NCBI RefSeq assembly: GCF_041860085.1
Contig: NZ_CP124747.1
Coordinates: forward strand, 3,658,001-3,722,000
DNA: 64,000 nucleotides
Direction of reading: 5' to 3'
From: Schlesneria sp. DSM 10557
GTDB taxonomy: Bacteria > Planctomycetota > Planctomycetia > Planctomycetales > Planctomycetaceae
Under the pieces are notes generated by a model. That model worked only from the letters and a program-made list of their open reading frames with translations, did no database searches and was not told the origin of the DNA. This document shows positions 34,256 to 43,123 of this stretch, piece after piece. Made by a program: the position numbers and the translations under genes. The stretch's first letter is position 1. Every line of letters starts with the position of its first letter.

Positions 34256-35146
34256 ATGCCAGCCAGATCGTCAATGACGCCCCCACCCGTGATGCGTGTG
34301 ACCCTGTACGACTGGGTCAGCTCGTGGGCCATTGCCTTATTCATCGGCTTGCTGATGACGTGCGGGGCTGTCGTCACCGTATGGCTGACAACTCGCTTAC
34401 CCAAGCCCCCGGAAGCAGTTCCTGTCGAACTGGTCGAACTGCCGGGGGGATTCGAAGACGGGTCTCCTGATGAGACACTTCGCGTCGATTCTCCCGATCC
34501 GGAAGTCCGCGACGCGGTCCCCGCAGACGCTGTCGCTGAACAGGTGGAAATTGCGGAAGCGATCGAAGCGGTCGTCGAAATGTCGGAAACCGCGACTCAA
34601 CAGGTCCAGCAGCAGTTCGATACGGGGATTCAAAATACCGGCAAGGTGGGAAGCGCCAAAGGGACTGGCCGCAAAGCACTGGGAATGGGTCCCGGTACAG
34701 GAGGCCTGCCGCGAGAGCAACGCTGGTTCGTCAAGTTTGGTGAGCGTGCATCCCTCGATGAATACGCTAAGCAGCTCGACTTCTTCGGGATCGAACTCGG
34801 CGCGCTGCTGCCCGATGGTCGTCTGGCTTACATCTCGCATCTTCAGAAACCGATCCCTGACGTCCGGTACATCAACAGTGGTTCCGACGAAGCGCGGCTT
34901 TATATGACGTGGCAAGGGGGCGAACGTCGCGCATTGGACATTCAGCTCTTCGCCCGCGCCAACGTGAACGTCCGGGGAGATACCCTGATTTTCCATTTCT
35001 ATCCGAAGGAAACAGAGAACACGCTTGCGCGACTGGAACTCGAATTTCGCAACCGCACCGTCAGGCAGATCCGCAGAACGTACTACATCGTCGAACCGGA
35101 TGGCCCCGGCTACAGGTTCAACGTCTTTCGTCAGATTCTTTTCTGA
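34256..35146 (+). CDS. Single-span membrane protein of unknown function with periplasmic domain
   Basis: Protein of 296 residues. A cytoplasmic N-terminus, one membrane helix (about 23-46, WAIALFIGLLMTCGAVVTVWL), a Pro/Glu/Val-rich stalk (about 50-130) and a folded C-terminal domain with strands (about 150-296) can be seen. This layout recalls TonB-like periplasmic-spanning proteins, but no TonB box-binding signature was recognised. It follows the prenyltransferase-fold gene by 143 bases. The next gene starts 17 bases after its stop. Function unknown. Confidence 0.75.
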   Translation: MPARSSMTPPPVMRVTLYDWVSSWAIALFIGLLMTCGAVVTVWLTTRLPKPPEAVPVELVELPGGFEDGSPDETLRVDSPDPEVRDAVPADAVAEQVEIAEAIEAVVEMSETATQQVQQQFDTGIQNTGKVGSAKGTGRKALGMGPGTGGLPREQRWFVKFGERASLDEYAKQLDFFGIELGALLPDGRLAYISHLQKPIPDVRYINSGSDEARLYMTWQGGERRALDIQLFARANVNVRGDTLIFHFYPKETENTLARLELEFRNRTVRQIRRTYYIVEPDGPGYRFNVFRQILF

Positions 35147-35163
35147 GCAATGAAGAGGCAGTC

Positions 35164-35760
35164 ATGAAAACGTGGAAATGGATCCGCAGCTTCGGCATCC
35201 GTGCCCTCCTCTTCATGGTGTTCAATACCATGCTCACGGGCGTTCCCATTCCACTCTGGAGCATTGAATACCTCGACCATCCCCAGAAACTCCACTCCGT
35301 CACCAGGACGCATCTGGTGCTGGAAGACGGTCAGCAAGTGACACTCCCTTACATCAAGGAATTGCCTGATAATTCCTCTCTCTTCATGGCCGCCCTCTCC
35401 AACGGAGTGGAAACAAGCCCGGACGGAACGGCGTGGGGGCTGATCTGGTCTGATCGGCTCTGCGGCAATGATTTTGTTGTGTGGCGAAGACGTCGAGTCG
35501 ACCTATGCCTGCTCGCCGCTACACTTCACCCTGAGGGAATCGATGCGACTCTTGTCAGCCCAGACGACATGGCCTTCATTCTCGAGACTTGCAGGATCAA
35601 TACGAACTCGAATGGTGTCAGCCACCGAAGAAATCGCCTCGCCGGGTACGACTGGATCTACATGAGGCGCGTTGAAAAGGTTTTTCAGGAGACTCATGCA
35701 AAAATCGAGGTTAGACCCGGCAAAGCAGAGGAGGAAGCCGCAAAGCGCCCCCCTGGGTAA
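35164..35760 (+). CDS. Hypothetical exported protein whose 3' end lies in a repeat element
   Basis: Protein of 198 residues beginning MKTWKWIRSFGIRALLFMVF, an N-terminal signal or membrane anchor. The rest has no recognised family; it contains two adjacent Arg/Cys-rich stretches and is predicted to be a small soluble domain. GAGG upstream supports ATG35164; the frame is open back to 34909 inside the previous gene. The last eight or so codons (AAKRPPG and stop) coincide with the left arm of the inverted-repeat element at 35735. The natural C-terminus may therefore have been replaced by an insertion. Confidence 0.65.
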   Translation: MKTWKWIRSFGIRALLFMVFNTMLTGVPIPLWSIEYLDHPQKLHSVTRTHLVLEDGQQVTLPYIKELPDNSSLFMAALSNGVETSPDGTAWGLIWSDRLCGNDFVVWRRRRVDLCLLAATLHPEGIDATLVSPDDMAFILETCRINTNSNGVSHRRNRLAGYDWIYMRRVEKVFQETHAKIEVRPGKAEEEAAKRPPG

Positions 35761-36045
35761 GCGATTAGTGAAGTCTTCTCCGCCCTGTTAAGGGCATAAC
35801 AAAAGCTATTCAAAAGACACGCCACCGAATCCCACGAAACAGGACGTTCGGGGTGAAACACCCTGCTCCGGTTACGCAGGCACGTAGCCAAAGAATGTGT
35901 CGCCCTTAACAGGGCTGGCGACAAACAATGCCTCGCCCCAGGGCGGCGCTTTGCGGCTCTCGCCGCGACGCTCTGCCCTGGGCTGGCTTGTCGATGCCTT
36001 TCAGGCATAAGAATCAAACACGGAACCACTTTGTGTTCAGGCGTC
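35735..36045. repeat. Inverted-repeat element, copy 1
   Basis: First copy of an element of about 310 bases, repeated about 486 bases downstream. Its left arm (35737-35758) is complementary, with one mismatch, to a segment at about 35936-35957. An inner pair built on CCCTGTTAAGGG and CCCTTAACAGGG lies between the arms. GGGTGAAACACCC (35856-35868 region) is a small hairpin. It ends after the palindrome ATGCCTTTCAGGCAT. The left arm overlaps the end of the preceding gene. Confidence 0.75.
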
Positions 36046-36173
36046 TGACTCGAATCGATGTGAGGCGCTCAAAGCGTTGGGTCACGCTCGGATGATTCGA
36101 TCTTTCGATCCCGAAATGCCTCCATTCGAGGACCATCGATAACCGAACAAGTCCATGAGTAACCCCATCTCCC

Positions 36174-36530
36174 CGGCCTGAAAGGCCATCAGAGATCAGC
36201 CAGGGCAGTGCGACGCGGCGAAGCCGCAAAGCGCCGCCCTGGGTAGGCGATTGGTGAAGTCTTCTCCGCCCTGTTAAGGGCGCAACAAAAGCTATTCAAA
36301 AGACACGCCACCGAAACCCACGAAACAAGACGTTCGGGATGAAACACCCCGCTCCGGTTACGCAGACACGTAGCCAAAGAATGTGTCGCCCTTAACAGGG
36401 CTGGCAACAAATAATATCACCGACCCAGGGCGGCGCTTTGCGGCTTCGCCGCGGCGCTCTGCCCTGGGCTGGTTTGTGGATGCCTTTCAGGCATAAGATA
36501 TCGGACACGGAACCGCATTGTGAATTCAGA
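36174..36530. repeat. Inverted-repeat element, copy 2 with long terminal inverted repeats
   Basis: The more complete copy. Arms at 36200-36244 and 36423-36467 are complementary over 45 bases with two mismatches, including 30 perfect bases (36215-36244 with 36423-36452). Outside them GCCTGAAAGGC at 36176 mirrors GCCTTTCAGGC at 36482, which extends the symmetry. Inside, 36268-36282 pairs perfectly with 36387-36401 (15 bases). No transposase frame is present, so it would be a non-autonomous, MITE-like or REP/BIME-like element. Confidence 0.78.
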
Positions 36531-36622
36531 TACCCGATCGAGCGCAACAGGATATGCTGCGTCTCCCCGCCCCCGTGTCTCCTCGATCTCACTGAAACGC
36601 CCCGCCACTGCGACAACAAATC

Positions 36623-36651
36623 TTGACAACACCTTACCGCACAAGTAAAAT
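36623..36651 (+). promoter_or_regulatory. Strong sigma-70-type promoter candidate without a downstream gene
   Basis: TTGACA (36623-36628), a 17-base spacer and TAAAAT (36646-36651) match the housekeeping consensus almost fully. The nearest annotated gene downstream is on the opposite strand, so a non-coding transcript is suggested. Confidence 0.55.
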
Positions 36652-36657
36652 AAAATG

Positions 36658-36960
36658 AAGTTAAGATTCGCGGAAGAAGGCTGAGACTGATCGAGAAATG
36701 AATCCCTTGTGAGGCCAGTAATGGCTCCGAGTGCGTTCGAACGGATCATTTGGGCCGGATTCGCGATCGGCTGATGAGACCACAGGAAACGGATCGTCGT
36801 TCAATTGGTTGCTGTGGTCTCAGGCGTCACACGACTGAGTGCGGGGATCCTGGCGGGCACTTGATCGACGGTTCTCAGGGCTCATTCCGATCACGAGCCC
36901 GATTCTGGATGTGAAGTGTGATTGAAGTTGCTCAACTTGTTCAATTTGAGCAACTTCAAA
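36658..36960 (+). ncRNA. Candidate small RNA with three hairpins
   Basis: Downstream of the consensus-like promoter are three stems. The first is an 11-bp perfect stem TGAGACCACAG/CTGTGGTCTCA (36775-36822). The second is GGGCTC/GAGCCC (36878-36900). The third is a 13-14-bp stem built on TGAAGTTGCTCAA/TTGAGCAACTTCA (36923-36958). No protein frame of note exists. The 3' end is uncertain because no clear T-run follows. Confidence 0.35.
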
Positions 36961-37208
36961 ACCTCACTGGAGTCTATCAAACAGGGATGTTGCTCAACTC
37001 GTTCAACTTGCTCAAGGTCAATTTTTTCCCCGAGACCGGCAGACCAGGGGGCCACCCCTTCAAAGTTTGAGCGTTCAACGGTGCGTAGCGGAGCAGGAAG
37101 ACGACGTGCACGAAGCGCGACGGAGCTGGTGACCGAACCGAGCTGCCTCGGCTCGATATTTCCAAGACAGCATTGATCGTTTCTGGCTTCACCCATGTGG
37201 TGTGGGCA

Positions 37209-38384
37209 TCAGCCGCCCGCACAGAACCGGTAGTAGATCTCGGCGGCGTGATCGAGTTGGGCGATCTCGATCCATTCGTCCTTGGTGTGCGCCTGCGCGA
37301 TGTCACCGGGGCCGAAGACGACGGCGGCGATCCCTTCCCGCGCGAATCGCGAGGCATGTGTTCCATAAGGGACGCCGACCGCCTTACGGGGGCCAACCAC
37401 ACTCGTGATGACCCGCATCAACTGCTCGGACAGGGCTCCATTCAGATCATCCCCCAGCGATGGACTCGCGCAGTAGGGAGCTTCATGCGTCACTTCAAAA
37501 TCGAGTTTGGACCGGAGGTAATCGGCCAGTTCATCAATCACCCCGAAGCGATCTTCACCGGGAATCAACCGTCGGTCGACTTCGATATGACAGTGATCCG
37601 GGACAATGTTCACGCTGCTTCCGCCGTCGATTCGGCCTACACTCAGTGTCGCGGGACCGCACAGGGGGTGTGCAGGACGTTGTGTGGGAAGTTTGGCGGC
37701 GAATTCCTCCAGGGCCAGCACGACCTTGGCCATCCGGTAAATCGCATTGATTCCTTCCTCGGGTCGCGAACTATGACAGGCTCGGCCGGCGGTGTGCAAT
37801 TTCCAGCGTGTCGCGCCGCGATGGGCGACGACGATATCCAGTTGCGTTGGTTCCGCGACGATCGCTGCGTCAGGCCGCGTCGGGCACAGCCGATAGGGGG
37901 GGACCGGTTCCGACCAGCTATCGGTCAGATGGTTGATCCCGATACTTGTCGCCTCTTCGTCACACGTCAGCGAGAGAACCACATTCGACATTCCGGCAGG
38001 CCGTTCCTTCGCCAGGCGGGTGAAGGCGGCCAGCATGGCGGCCATTCCCCCCTTCACATCGCAGGAACCGCGACCGTACAGCCGGCCGTTTTGTTCCACT
38101 GGCTCGAACGGGGGGATCGTCATTCCATCGACAGGGACGGTGTCCTGATGGGCGTCCAGCAGAACAGTTTTCGTGGCCCCGGGAGAATCCAGCCGGGCCA
38201 GCACATTCGACCGTCCAGGAGCGATCTCGACCTGCTCGAACGGAACGTCAAGTCGCTTCAAATACTGCAACAGATACTCTGTCACACGCGTCTCGAAATA
38301 CTCTGGACCACTCACGTCGCGTCCCATCGGGTTGACGCTGGGGATGGAAACCAGATCTTTGAGAATCGTTAAGGGAGCCGACAT
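37209..38384 (-). CDS. M20 family metallopeptidase (ArgE/DapE-like deacylase)
   Basis: Cytoplasmic protein of 391 residues of the M20/ArgE/DapE/CPG2 family. The di-zinc site is visible in LLDAHQDTVPVDG, GRGSCDVKGG (bridging Asp), CDEEATS (general base and ligand Glu), VAEPT and the C-terminal AHTKDEW His. A dimerisation lid domain lies between about 180 and 300. It would hydrolyse an N-acyl amino acid or peptide; acetylornithine deacetylase is a common annotation but cannot be confirmed here. It stands alone on the minus strand next to the repeat-rich region. Confidence 0.92.
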   Translation of the reverse strand: MSAPLTILKDLVSIPSVNPMGRDVSGPEYFETRVTEYLLQYLKRLDVPFEQVEIAPGRSNVLARLDSPGATKTVLLDAHQDTVPVDGMTIPPFEPVEQNGRLYGRGSCDVKGGMAAMLAAFTRLAKERPAGMSNVVLSLTCDEEATSIGINHLTDSWSEPVPPYRLCPTRPDAAIVAEPTQLDIVVAHRGATRWKLHTAGRACHSSRPEEGINAIYRMAKVVLALEEFAAKLPTQRPAHPLCGPATLSVGRIDGGSSVNIVPDHCHIEVDRRLIPGEDRFGVIDELADYLRSKLDFEVTHEAPYCASPSLGDDLNGALSEQLMRVITSVVGPRKAVGVPYGTHASRFAREGIAAVVFGPGDIAQAHTKDEWIEIAQLDHAAEIYYRFCAGG

Positions 38385-38738
38385 GGGTCACTACTGCTCA
38401 CGGAAGGAATTGTCGAAAAATCTTACGCTACAGCAACATGTACTCAGCAGTCAACATTCACAGAGACCCCCGCGTTGCCGTTTACCGAAGGATTACAGAT
38501 CTCGGTCGTAATTCCGTCAGGGATTTCTCCGAAAGGACCTGATCGACCATCCACGCCCCTGCCCTTCGGCGTTTCCCCGCACCTGGATCGGGATCGACTT
38601 TTCAGCCGGAACAGGGACCAGCCGTGGGGCTGCGCTGACAGTCAAACCACGCTTGATTGCGAAGCGTGATGAAACGAAGCGACTCCGGCAACGGGGATCA
38701 CCGGAGTCGCTTTCAGTTCCCATCCACGAGGAGTGCGA
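38385..38738. other. Intergenic region between M20 peptidase and aldehyde dehydrogenase
   Basis: A 354-base gap holding the peptidase promoter region and, at its far end, the two hairpins listed separately. Nothing else was seen. Confidence 0.45.
38648..38712 (-). terminator. Hairpin pair downstream of the aldehyde dehydrogenase gene
   Basis: AAGCGACTCCGG at 38677-38688 pairs perfectly with CCGGAGTCGCTT at 38701-38712 around a 12-base loop. In the minus direction the stem is followed by CGTTTCATC, a weak T-run. A second stem CACGCTT/AAGCGTG (38648-38668) comes next. The position just after the dehydrogenase stop fits termination. Confidence 0.65.
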
Positions 38739-40223
38739 TCAGGGCTTGGCGAGTGCCACGGTGACCGTCTTGGTTTCCGTATAGTGATCCAGCGCGGCTT
38801 CGCCGTTTTCACGCCCCTGACCGGAGTTCTTGAATCCACCAAACGGAGTTGTCGTATCGACAATATGGTAGCAGTTGACCCAGACGGTTCCGGCCTTCAC
38901 GTGCTTGGCGTACCAGTGAGCCTTATCGATATTCTTCGTCCAGATCGCGGCCGCCAGACCGTACTGAGTGTTGTTGGCCCGCTCCAGCATTTCGTCGGCA
39001 TCCTTGAAGGAAAGAACACTGACGACCGGGCCGAAGATCTCATCCGTGGCAATCGCCATTTCGTCTTTGACATTGTCGAAAATCGTCGGCTCAACAAAGA
39101 AGCCCTTTCCGTCGTTGCCACGTTTCCCACCGGTGACGAGTTTGGCCCCCTGCTTCTGCCCCAGTTCCACATAGCCCAGGATCTTGTCGAGTTGCTCCTG
39201 CGAGACTTGAGGTCCTTGCTCGGTCTGCTCGTCCAACTGGTTCCCGATTCGGCGTTTCTTCGCCTTTTCAGCCAGCTTGGCGACGAACTCTTCGCGAATC
39301 GATTCTTCCACAAACAAGCGGCTGCCGGCAGTACAACATTGTCCTCCGTGGAAATAAATCGCGTGGAAGGAACCCGCCACAGCCTGATCGATATCACAGT
39401 CGGCGAAAATGACGTTGGGGCTTTTCCCACCCAGTTCAAACGTCGTCCGCTTAAGTGTTTCGGCGGCTCGCCTGGTGATCAGCTTGGCGGTATCGACATG
39501 ACCGGTGAAGGCAATCTTGTCGATGCCGGGATGCGTCACCATCGCGTCGCCGGTGGTTTCCCCCATACCATTCAGCAGATTGATGACGCCCGGCGGGAAC
39601 CCGGCTTCCAGTGCCAGTTCACACACACGCAGGATCGAAAGAGGCGTCTGCTCGGCCGCCTTCATCACAATCGTGTTGCCGCAGGCGAGTGCCGGTCCCC
39701 ACTTCCAGGCGGCCATCAGCAGAGGAAAGTTCCAGGGAATGATCTGGCCGACAACCCCGACTGGCTGACGCAGGGTGTACGAGAGAAAGTTGCCGCGAAC
39801 GGGAACCGTCTTGCCTTCGATCTTGTCTGCCCAACCGGCGTAGTAACGAATGGTATTGATCACGCCGTTCAGATCGCCGCGAGAATCGGTGATCGTCTTG
39901 CCGCAGTTCAAGGCCTCGAGACGAGCCAGTTCCTCTGCGTTCGACTCGATCAGATCGGCCAGCTTGAACATCAGCTTGCCCCGGTCGCAGGCATCGATGC
40001 GACTCCAGGGACCCTTGTCGAGAGCTTTCCGAGCGGCCTTCACCGCCAGATCGACGTCATGAGGCGTCGCATGGGCAACCTGGGCAATCACCTCGCCTGT
40101 CGCAGGATTATACGTGTCGAACGTCCCACCATCAGAGGCATCGCACCATTCATTATTGATGAAAAGCTTTGTCTTTCCCGAAAACTTGGTCGCTGCCGGC
40201 GGAGCCGAAAGAGTTGCCGTCAT
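38739..40223 (-). CDS. Aldehyde dehydrogenase family protein (NAD-dependent)
   Basis: Cytoplasmic enzyme of 494 residues of the ALDH1/2-like family, oxidising an aldehyde to the acid with NAD(P)+. Seen are [10 protein letters not shown] (oxyanion Asn), the Rossmann FTGHVDTAK loop, the general base Glu in FELGGKSP, the catalytic Cys in [10 protein letters not shown] and EIFGPV. The C-terminus [15 protein letters not shown] is typical of retinal/aldehyde dehydrogenase 1-like members. It is the only gene of its transcript, ending in a hairpin. A LacI-type palindrome is found 219 bases upstream. Rhamnulokinase lies upstream on the same strand, so lactaldehyde oxidation is conceivable. Confidence 0.95.
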   Translation of the reverse strand: MTATLSAPPAATKFSGKTKLFINNEWCDASDGGTFDTYNPATGEVIAQVAHATPHDVDLAVKAARKALDKGPWSRIDACDRGKLMFKLADLIESNAEELARLEALNCGKTITDSRGDLNGVINTIRYYAGWADKIEGKTVPVRGNFLSYTLRQPVGVVGQIIPWNFPLLMAAWKWGPALACGNTIVMKAAEQTPLSILRVCELALEAGFPPGVINLLNGMGETTGDAMVTHPGIDKIAFTGHVDTAKLITRRAAETLKRTTFELGGKSPNVIFADCDIDQAVAGSFHAIYFHGGQCCTAGSRLFVEESIREEFVAKLAEKAKKRRIGNQLDEQTEQGPQVSQEQLDKILGYVELGQKQGAKLVTGGKRGNDGKGFFVEPTIFDNVKDEMAIATDEIFGPVVSVLSFKDADEMLERANNTQYGLAAAIWTKNIDKAHWYAKHVKAGTVWVNCYHIVDTTTPFGGFKNSGQGRENGEAALDHYTETKTVTVALAKP

Positions 40224-40441
40224 GGTGATGACTTCCTTATTCCTGAATCAGGACTCGAGAGAGGGACAGGACACGTTCCAACATGGTAGCCCCCCAGTCC
40301 CGACCACTCAACCAGCCCCCTTCGTTATCCGAAGCCTACCGAAACGGACTGTTTCGGTGTCCCGCAGGCCGATGAGCGAGGAACAAATCAGCCAACTCCG
40401 GGGTGACTCTCGCCGATTGCAACTTTTTCAATCGTTTCTGC

Positions 40442-40456
40442 TTGTAACGCTTACAA
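40442..40456. promoter_or_regulatory. LacI-family-type operator candidate
   Basis: TTGTAACGCTTACAA is a perfect 6-bp inverted repeat with a 3-base CGC centre, close to the operators of LacI/GalR-family repressors. It lies 219 bases upstream of the aldehyde dehydrogenase start and may control that gene or the opposite-strand transcript. No LacI-type regulator is encoded in the window. Confidence 0.45.
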
Positions 40457-40574
40457 ACGGCGGGCATGCCAAAACCAAGCCGCCAGTCAGATGAGAGGGC
40501 GACCCCATTGAAAACCCCTTCTTTTCAGGGACTTCACGACAATTCGAAAAAAATCTTTCGACAGAATTCGCCTT

Positions 40575-40590
40575 TGGCACATAGCCTGCT
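40575..40590 (+). promoter_or_regulatory. Sigma-54 (-24/-12) promoter candidate
   Basis: TGGCAC-ATAGC-CTGCT matches the TGGCAC-N5-TTGCW consensus with one mismatch and the invariant GG-N10-GC spacing. It points away from the aldehyde dehydrogenase, into the intergenic region. Confidence 0.5.
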
Positions 40591-40599
40591 TAAGGGGGA

Positions 40600-40772
40600 G
40601 ATGGAGTGAACAATCACCCAAATGATTCACGCAATCATCCTTCGATGATTCGAGATTCATACATCCTGCCGGCCTGAGGGAGACAGGCCAAGCACCCGCC
40701 TACAACACACCTCGACTTTCCGCCTACACAGCCCGGTACGTTGCCCGCAACGTACCGGGTTCTCGCCTTTTA
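40600..40772 (+). ncRNA. Candidate sigma-54-driven small RNA
   Basis: Expected transcript from the -24/-12 site to the terminator, about 170 nt. It contains AATCATC-CTTC-GATGATT (40633-40650), GGCCTG/CAGGCC (40671-40689) and the terminal 12-bp hairpin. No protein frame with a clear start is present. It would run antisense to the 3' flank of the rhamnulokinase transcript, whose gene stop is at 40976. Existence is inferred from promoter, structure and terminator together. Confidence 0.4.
40732..40759 (+). terminator. Perfect 12-bp hairpin with following T-rich tract
   Basis: CCCGGTACGTTG, loop CCCG, then CAACGTACCGGG, followed on the plus strand by TTCTCGCCTTTTA. It looks like an intrinsic terminator for a plus-strand transcript, although no plus-strand gene precedes it. 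On the minus strand it could serve the rhamnulokinase transcript. Confidence 0.6.
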
Positions 40773-40975
40773 TAGGCACCCATTTCTCTGATTCTGCCAG
40801 CGACGAACACCAGGCTCTGCCACGGCATGAGCCCTTCGGTCGCACTGTTCGAGGGGCTGAAGGAGCTGAGACCAAGGCGCGCGAACCCCCTGTCCGACAC
40901 AGCTCTCAGCTGCGCAAAACAGGCCAGGAGTTGTCACCATGACATCAGGGAAAGAGTTCCTGCCGAGTCGGAACC

Positions 40976-42472
40976 TCAGGGGATGCGTCGCGAAAGCAAT
41001 TCGGTAAAGCGCTTGTAGGCTTCATCCCACTGAGCCGTATGCTCTGGCTCGTAACGCTGCATGCTTGACGAGGCCCGGACGATATCGCGGATCTGAGACA
41101 GCGACCCCACCGAACCGCTGGTACGAGCCTGCATGAGGACGTTCCCCAGGGCCGTTGCTTCGACAGGCCCCGTAATCACAGGGCGTCCCGTCGCATTCGC
41201 CGTGAATTGATTGAGCAGATCGTTCTGCGTTCCCCCACCGACGATATGAATGACCTCGACCCGTTCGCCGGAAAGTTCTTCCAGCCAGCTCAAGACCAGG
41301 CGGTACTTCAGAGCCAGACTCTCGAGAGCACAGCGGATCAGGCCCCCGTCCGTGTCGGGAATCTCCTGATACGTCTTTCGACACCAGTCCCGAATCGCCT
41401 CGGGCATATCATGCGGAGCCAGGAAGGCGGATGAATCAGGGTCAACGAACGCGCGGAAAGGTCGTGCATCGCTCGCCACTTGCGCCAGCAAGCCATAGTC
41501 GTAAGGGGACCCGTTACGCTCGAATGACTTGCGACACTCCTGCACCAGCCACAGCCCCATGATGTTCTTCAGCAGCCGGTACGTTCCATCGATACCCCCT
41601 TCATTGGTCACATTCAGTTCCAGTGCCCGCGGCGTGAGGACCGCATGAGGCAATTCCAGTCCCATCAGCGACCAGGTTCCCGAACTGATGTAGGCCCAGT
41701 TCGCCGAACCGGTTCGCTCTGTGGGAACCGCCGCGATCGCGGCCCCGGTATCATGCGTTGCGGGTGCGACAACCTCGAGGCGGGACAGTCCGGATCGTCG
41801 CGCAACATCCTCACGCAACCGCCCCAGCTTCGTCCCGGGGCTGACCACTTCCGGCAACATGTGAGTCGGCAGGCCGAGCTTTCGAAGCATATCGAGCGAC
41901 CAGTTCTGATTGGTCGGATGATACATTTGCGACGTCGTTGCATTCGTGAATTCCACGACGCGGCTTCCCGACAGCAGCCAGTGGAAGAAGTCGGGGATCA
42001 TCAGGAATTTATCGGCCAGTTCCACCAGCGCCGGGTTCGACTCATTCATCGCCAGCAACTGGTAAAGCGAGTTAATCTCCATGAACTGGAGACCGGTGTT
42101 CGCAAAAATTTCCGGGCGAGGTACCCTCTGAAACGCGTGTTCCATCACTCCGCGCGTGCGGGCATCGCGATAGTGGTACGGCTGGCCCAGCATCTCGCCC
42201 GTTTTCGACAAGAGCACAAAGTCGACCCCCCAGGTGTCGACCCCCACTGAGACAATGCTTTGTCCGAACCGCGCCGCGGCCTTCTGAAGCCCCACCTGAA
42301 TTTGCGACCACAACCGCAGCAAGTCCCACCGCATGGTGTCAGCAAGATTGACAGGTCCATTGGAAAATCGGTGCAGTTCTTCCAGACGAATCCTCTGCCC
42401 ATCGAACAAGCCGGCCATCACGCGACCGCTTTCAGCACCCAGATCGATTGCCAGATATACCTGTTCCGCCAT
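40976..42472 (-). CDS. rhaB: Rhamnulokinase (FGGY carbohydrate kinase)
   Basis: FGGY-family kinase of 498 residues that phosphorylates L-rhamnulose at C1 with ATP, the second step of rhamnose breakdown. The N-terminal ATPase-fold motif is [29 protein letters not shown] and the [11 protein letters not shown] segment are characteristic of Rha[21 protein letters not shown] and [15 protein letters not shown] complete the second domain. ATG42472 has AGGAGAG upstream; the frame is open to 42556 without signal. No rhaA or rhaD is adjacent, so the pathway is split over the genome. Confidence 0.93.
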   Translation of the reverse strand: MAEQVYLAIDLGAESGRVMAGLFDGQRIRLEELHRFSNGPVNLADTMRWDLLRLWSQIQVGLQKAAARFGQSIVSVGVDTWGVDFVLLSKTGEMLGQPYHYRDARTRGVMEHAFQRVPRPEIFANTGLQFMEINSLYQLLAMNESNPALVELADKFLMIPDFFHWLLSGSRVVEFTNATTSQMYHPTNQNWSLDMLRKLGLPTHMLPEVVSPGTKLGRLREDVARRSGLSRLEVVAPATHDTGAAIAAVPTERTGSANWAYISSGTWSLMGLELPHAVLTPRALELNVTNEGGIDGTYRLLKNIMGLWLVQECRKSFERNGSPYDYGLLAQVASDARPFRAFVDPDSSAFLAPHDMPEAIRDWCRKTYQEIPDTDGGLIRCALESLALKYRLVLSWLEELSGERVEVIHIVGGGTQNDLLNQFTANATGRPVITGPVEATALGNVLMQARTSGSVGSLSQIRDIVRASSSMQRYEPEHTAQWDEAYKRFTELLSRRIP

Positions 42473-43123
42473 CTCCGCTCTCTCCTGCCGAGTGATGCTC
42501 ACTGACTGCTGTTTGTTGATGGATTCAATCGCGATTGCGTTCGACGCCAACGCCACACTGTGCCACGATTCGACTTAGGTAGATGCACAACGCACATCCT
42601 CTGTCGATGACGCTCGTTCGACGCTCACAAGCGCAGGAAACTCCTGCACGGTTCACAAGAAGCCGAATACCCGCGTGGCTGACGTGAAGTGAATGGATCT
42701 CTCCACGCTGGCCGAGCCCGCCATGATAGCGGTCCCTGCGCACGGGGGGGAGCGTCGTTCGACGATGCAAATCCTTCCCATCCGGTGAAGTCCACCCCTC
42801 CAGACCACCCAAACGGAAAATCCACACATCCCACAGAAACCAACCAACACGTGAACTTGACTCTATTTCGTAAAATCAGTCGCCAGCCTCCATGGAATCT
42901 ATTGTAATGGTGTCAAAGACTGATTGACGGTGCGCGATTCTGCTCGGAATCCTGTTAACGCTGCGTTTTCAGGGACCGTTCCGTGGGAATCACCCTCTCG
43001 CGGGACAACCTCCTCCCTCCGATGGCGGCAGCGCTCAGTAATTCAGCCATTGGCTATACTCCTTCACCTCAATTCATCCACGCACGGGGCGCCGCAAACC
43101 CCACGTGGATTCGAAGAGTCACC
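42473..43123. other. Divergent intergenic region, rhaB / P-type ATPase
   Basis: A 651-base gap expected to contain promoters for both genes. The ATPase frame is open from 42983 but only 43124 has a convincing start. Other frames in the region have no recognisable sequence. No strong hairpin or clear promoter pair was identified. Confidence 0.4.

Larger units (their letters stand above)
35761..37208. other. 1.45-kb non-coding region with repeats and a possible RNA
   Basis: The longest gene-free stretch of the window. It holds most of the two inverted-repeat elements, a spacer (36046-36173) without features, and then a promoter-like sequence and three hairpins between 36623 and 36960. Tandem GTTGCTCAAC-type motifs at 36927 and 36988 and a GC-rich tail follow up to the M20 peptidase gene. 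Many short open frames exist on both strands, but they follow the palindromes rather than codon usage. Confidence 0.6.
40224..40975. other. 752-base intergenic region upstream of the aldehyde dehydrogenase
   Basis: Contains a LacI-type operator candidate, a sigma-54-like promoter, a candidate small RNA and a terminator hairpin, all listed separately. The part from 40760 to 40975 shows no feature. Open frames here lack ribosome-binding sites and recognisable sequence. Confidence 0.5.

Noticed and set aside
36014-36619. Several 70-75-codon minus-strand frames in the repeat region
   Set aside because: They follow the inverted repeats and encode near-identical peptides only because the DNA is repeated.
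36891-37196. 101-codon minus-strand frame and 84-codon plus-strand frame
   Set aside because: They cover the hairpin with no start signal, and the leucine/asparagine pattern comes from the repeated GTTCAA motif.
38733-40289. 518-codon open frame on the plus strand
   Set aside because: It mirrors the aldehyde dehydrogenase gene, which has clear catalytic motifs; the plus-strand translation has no recognisable family and starts inside the dehydrogenase stop region.
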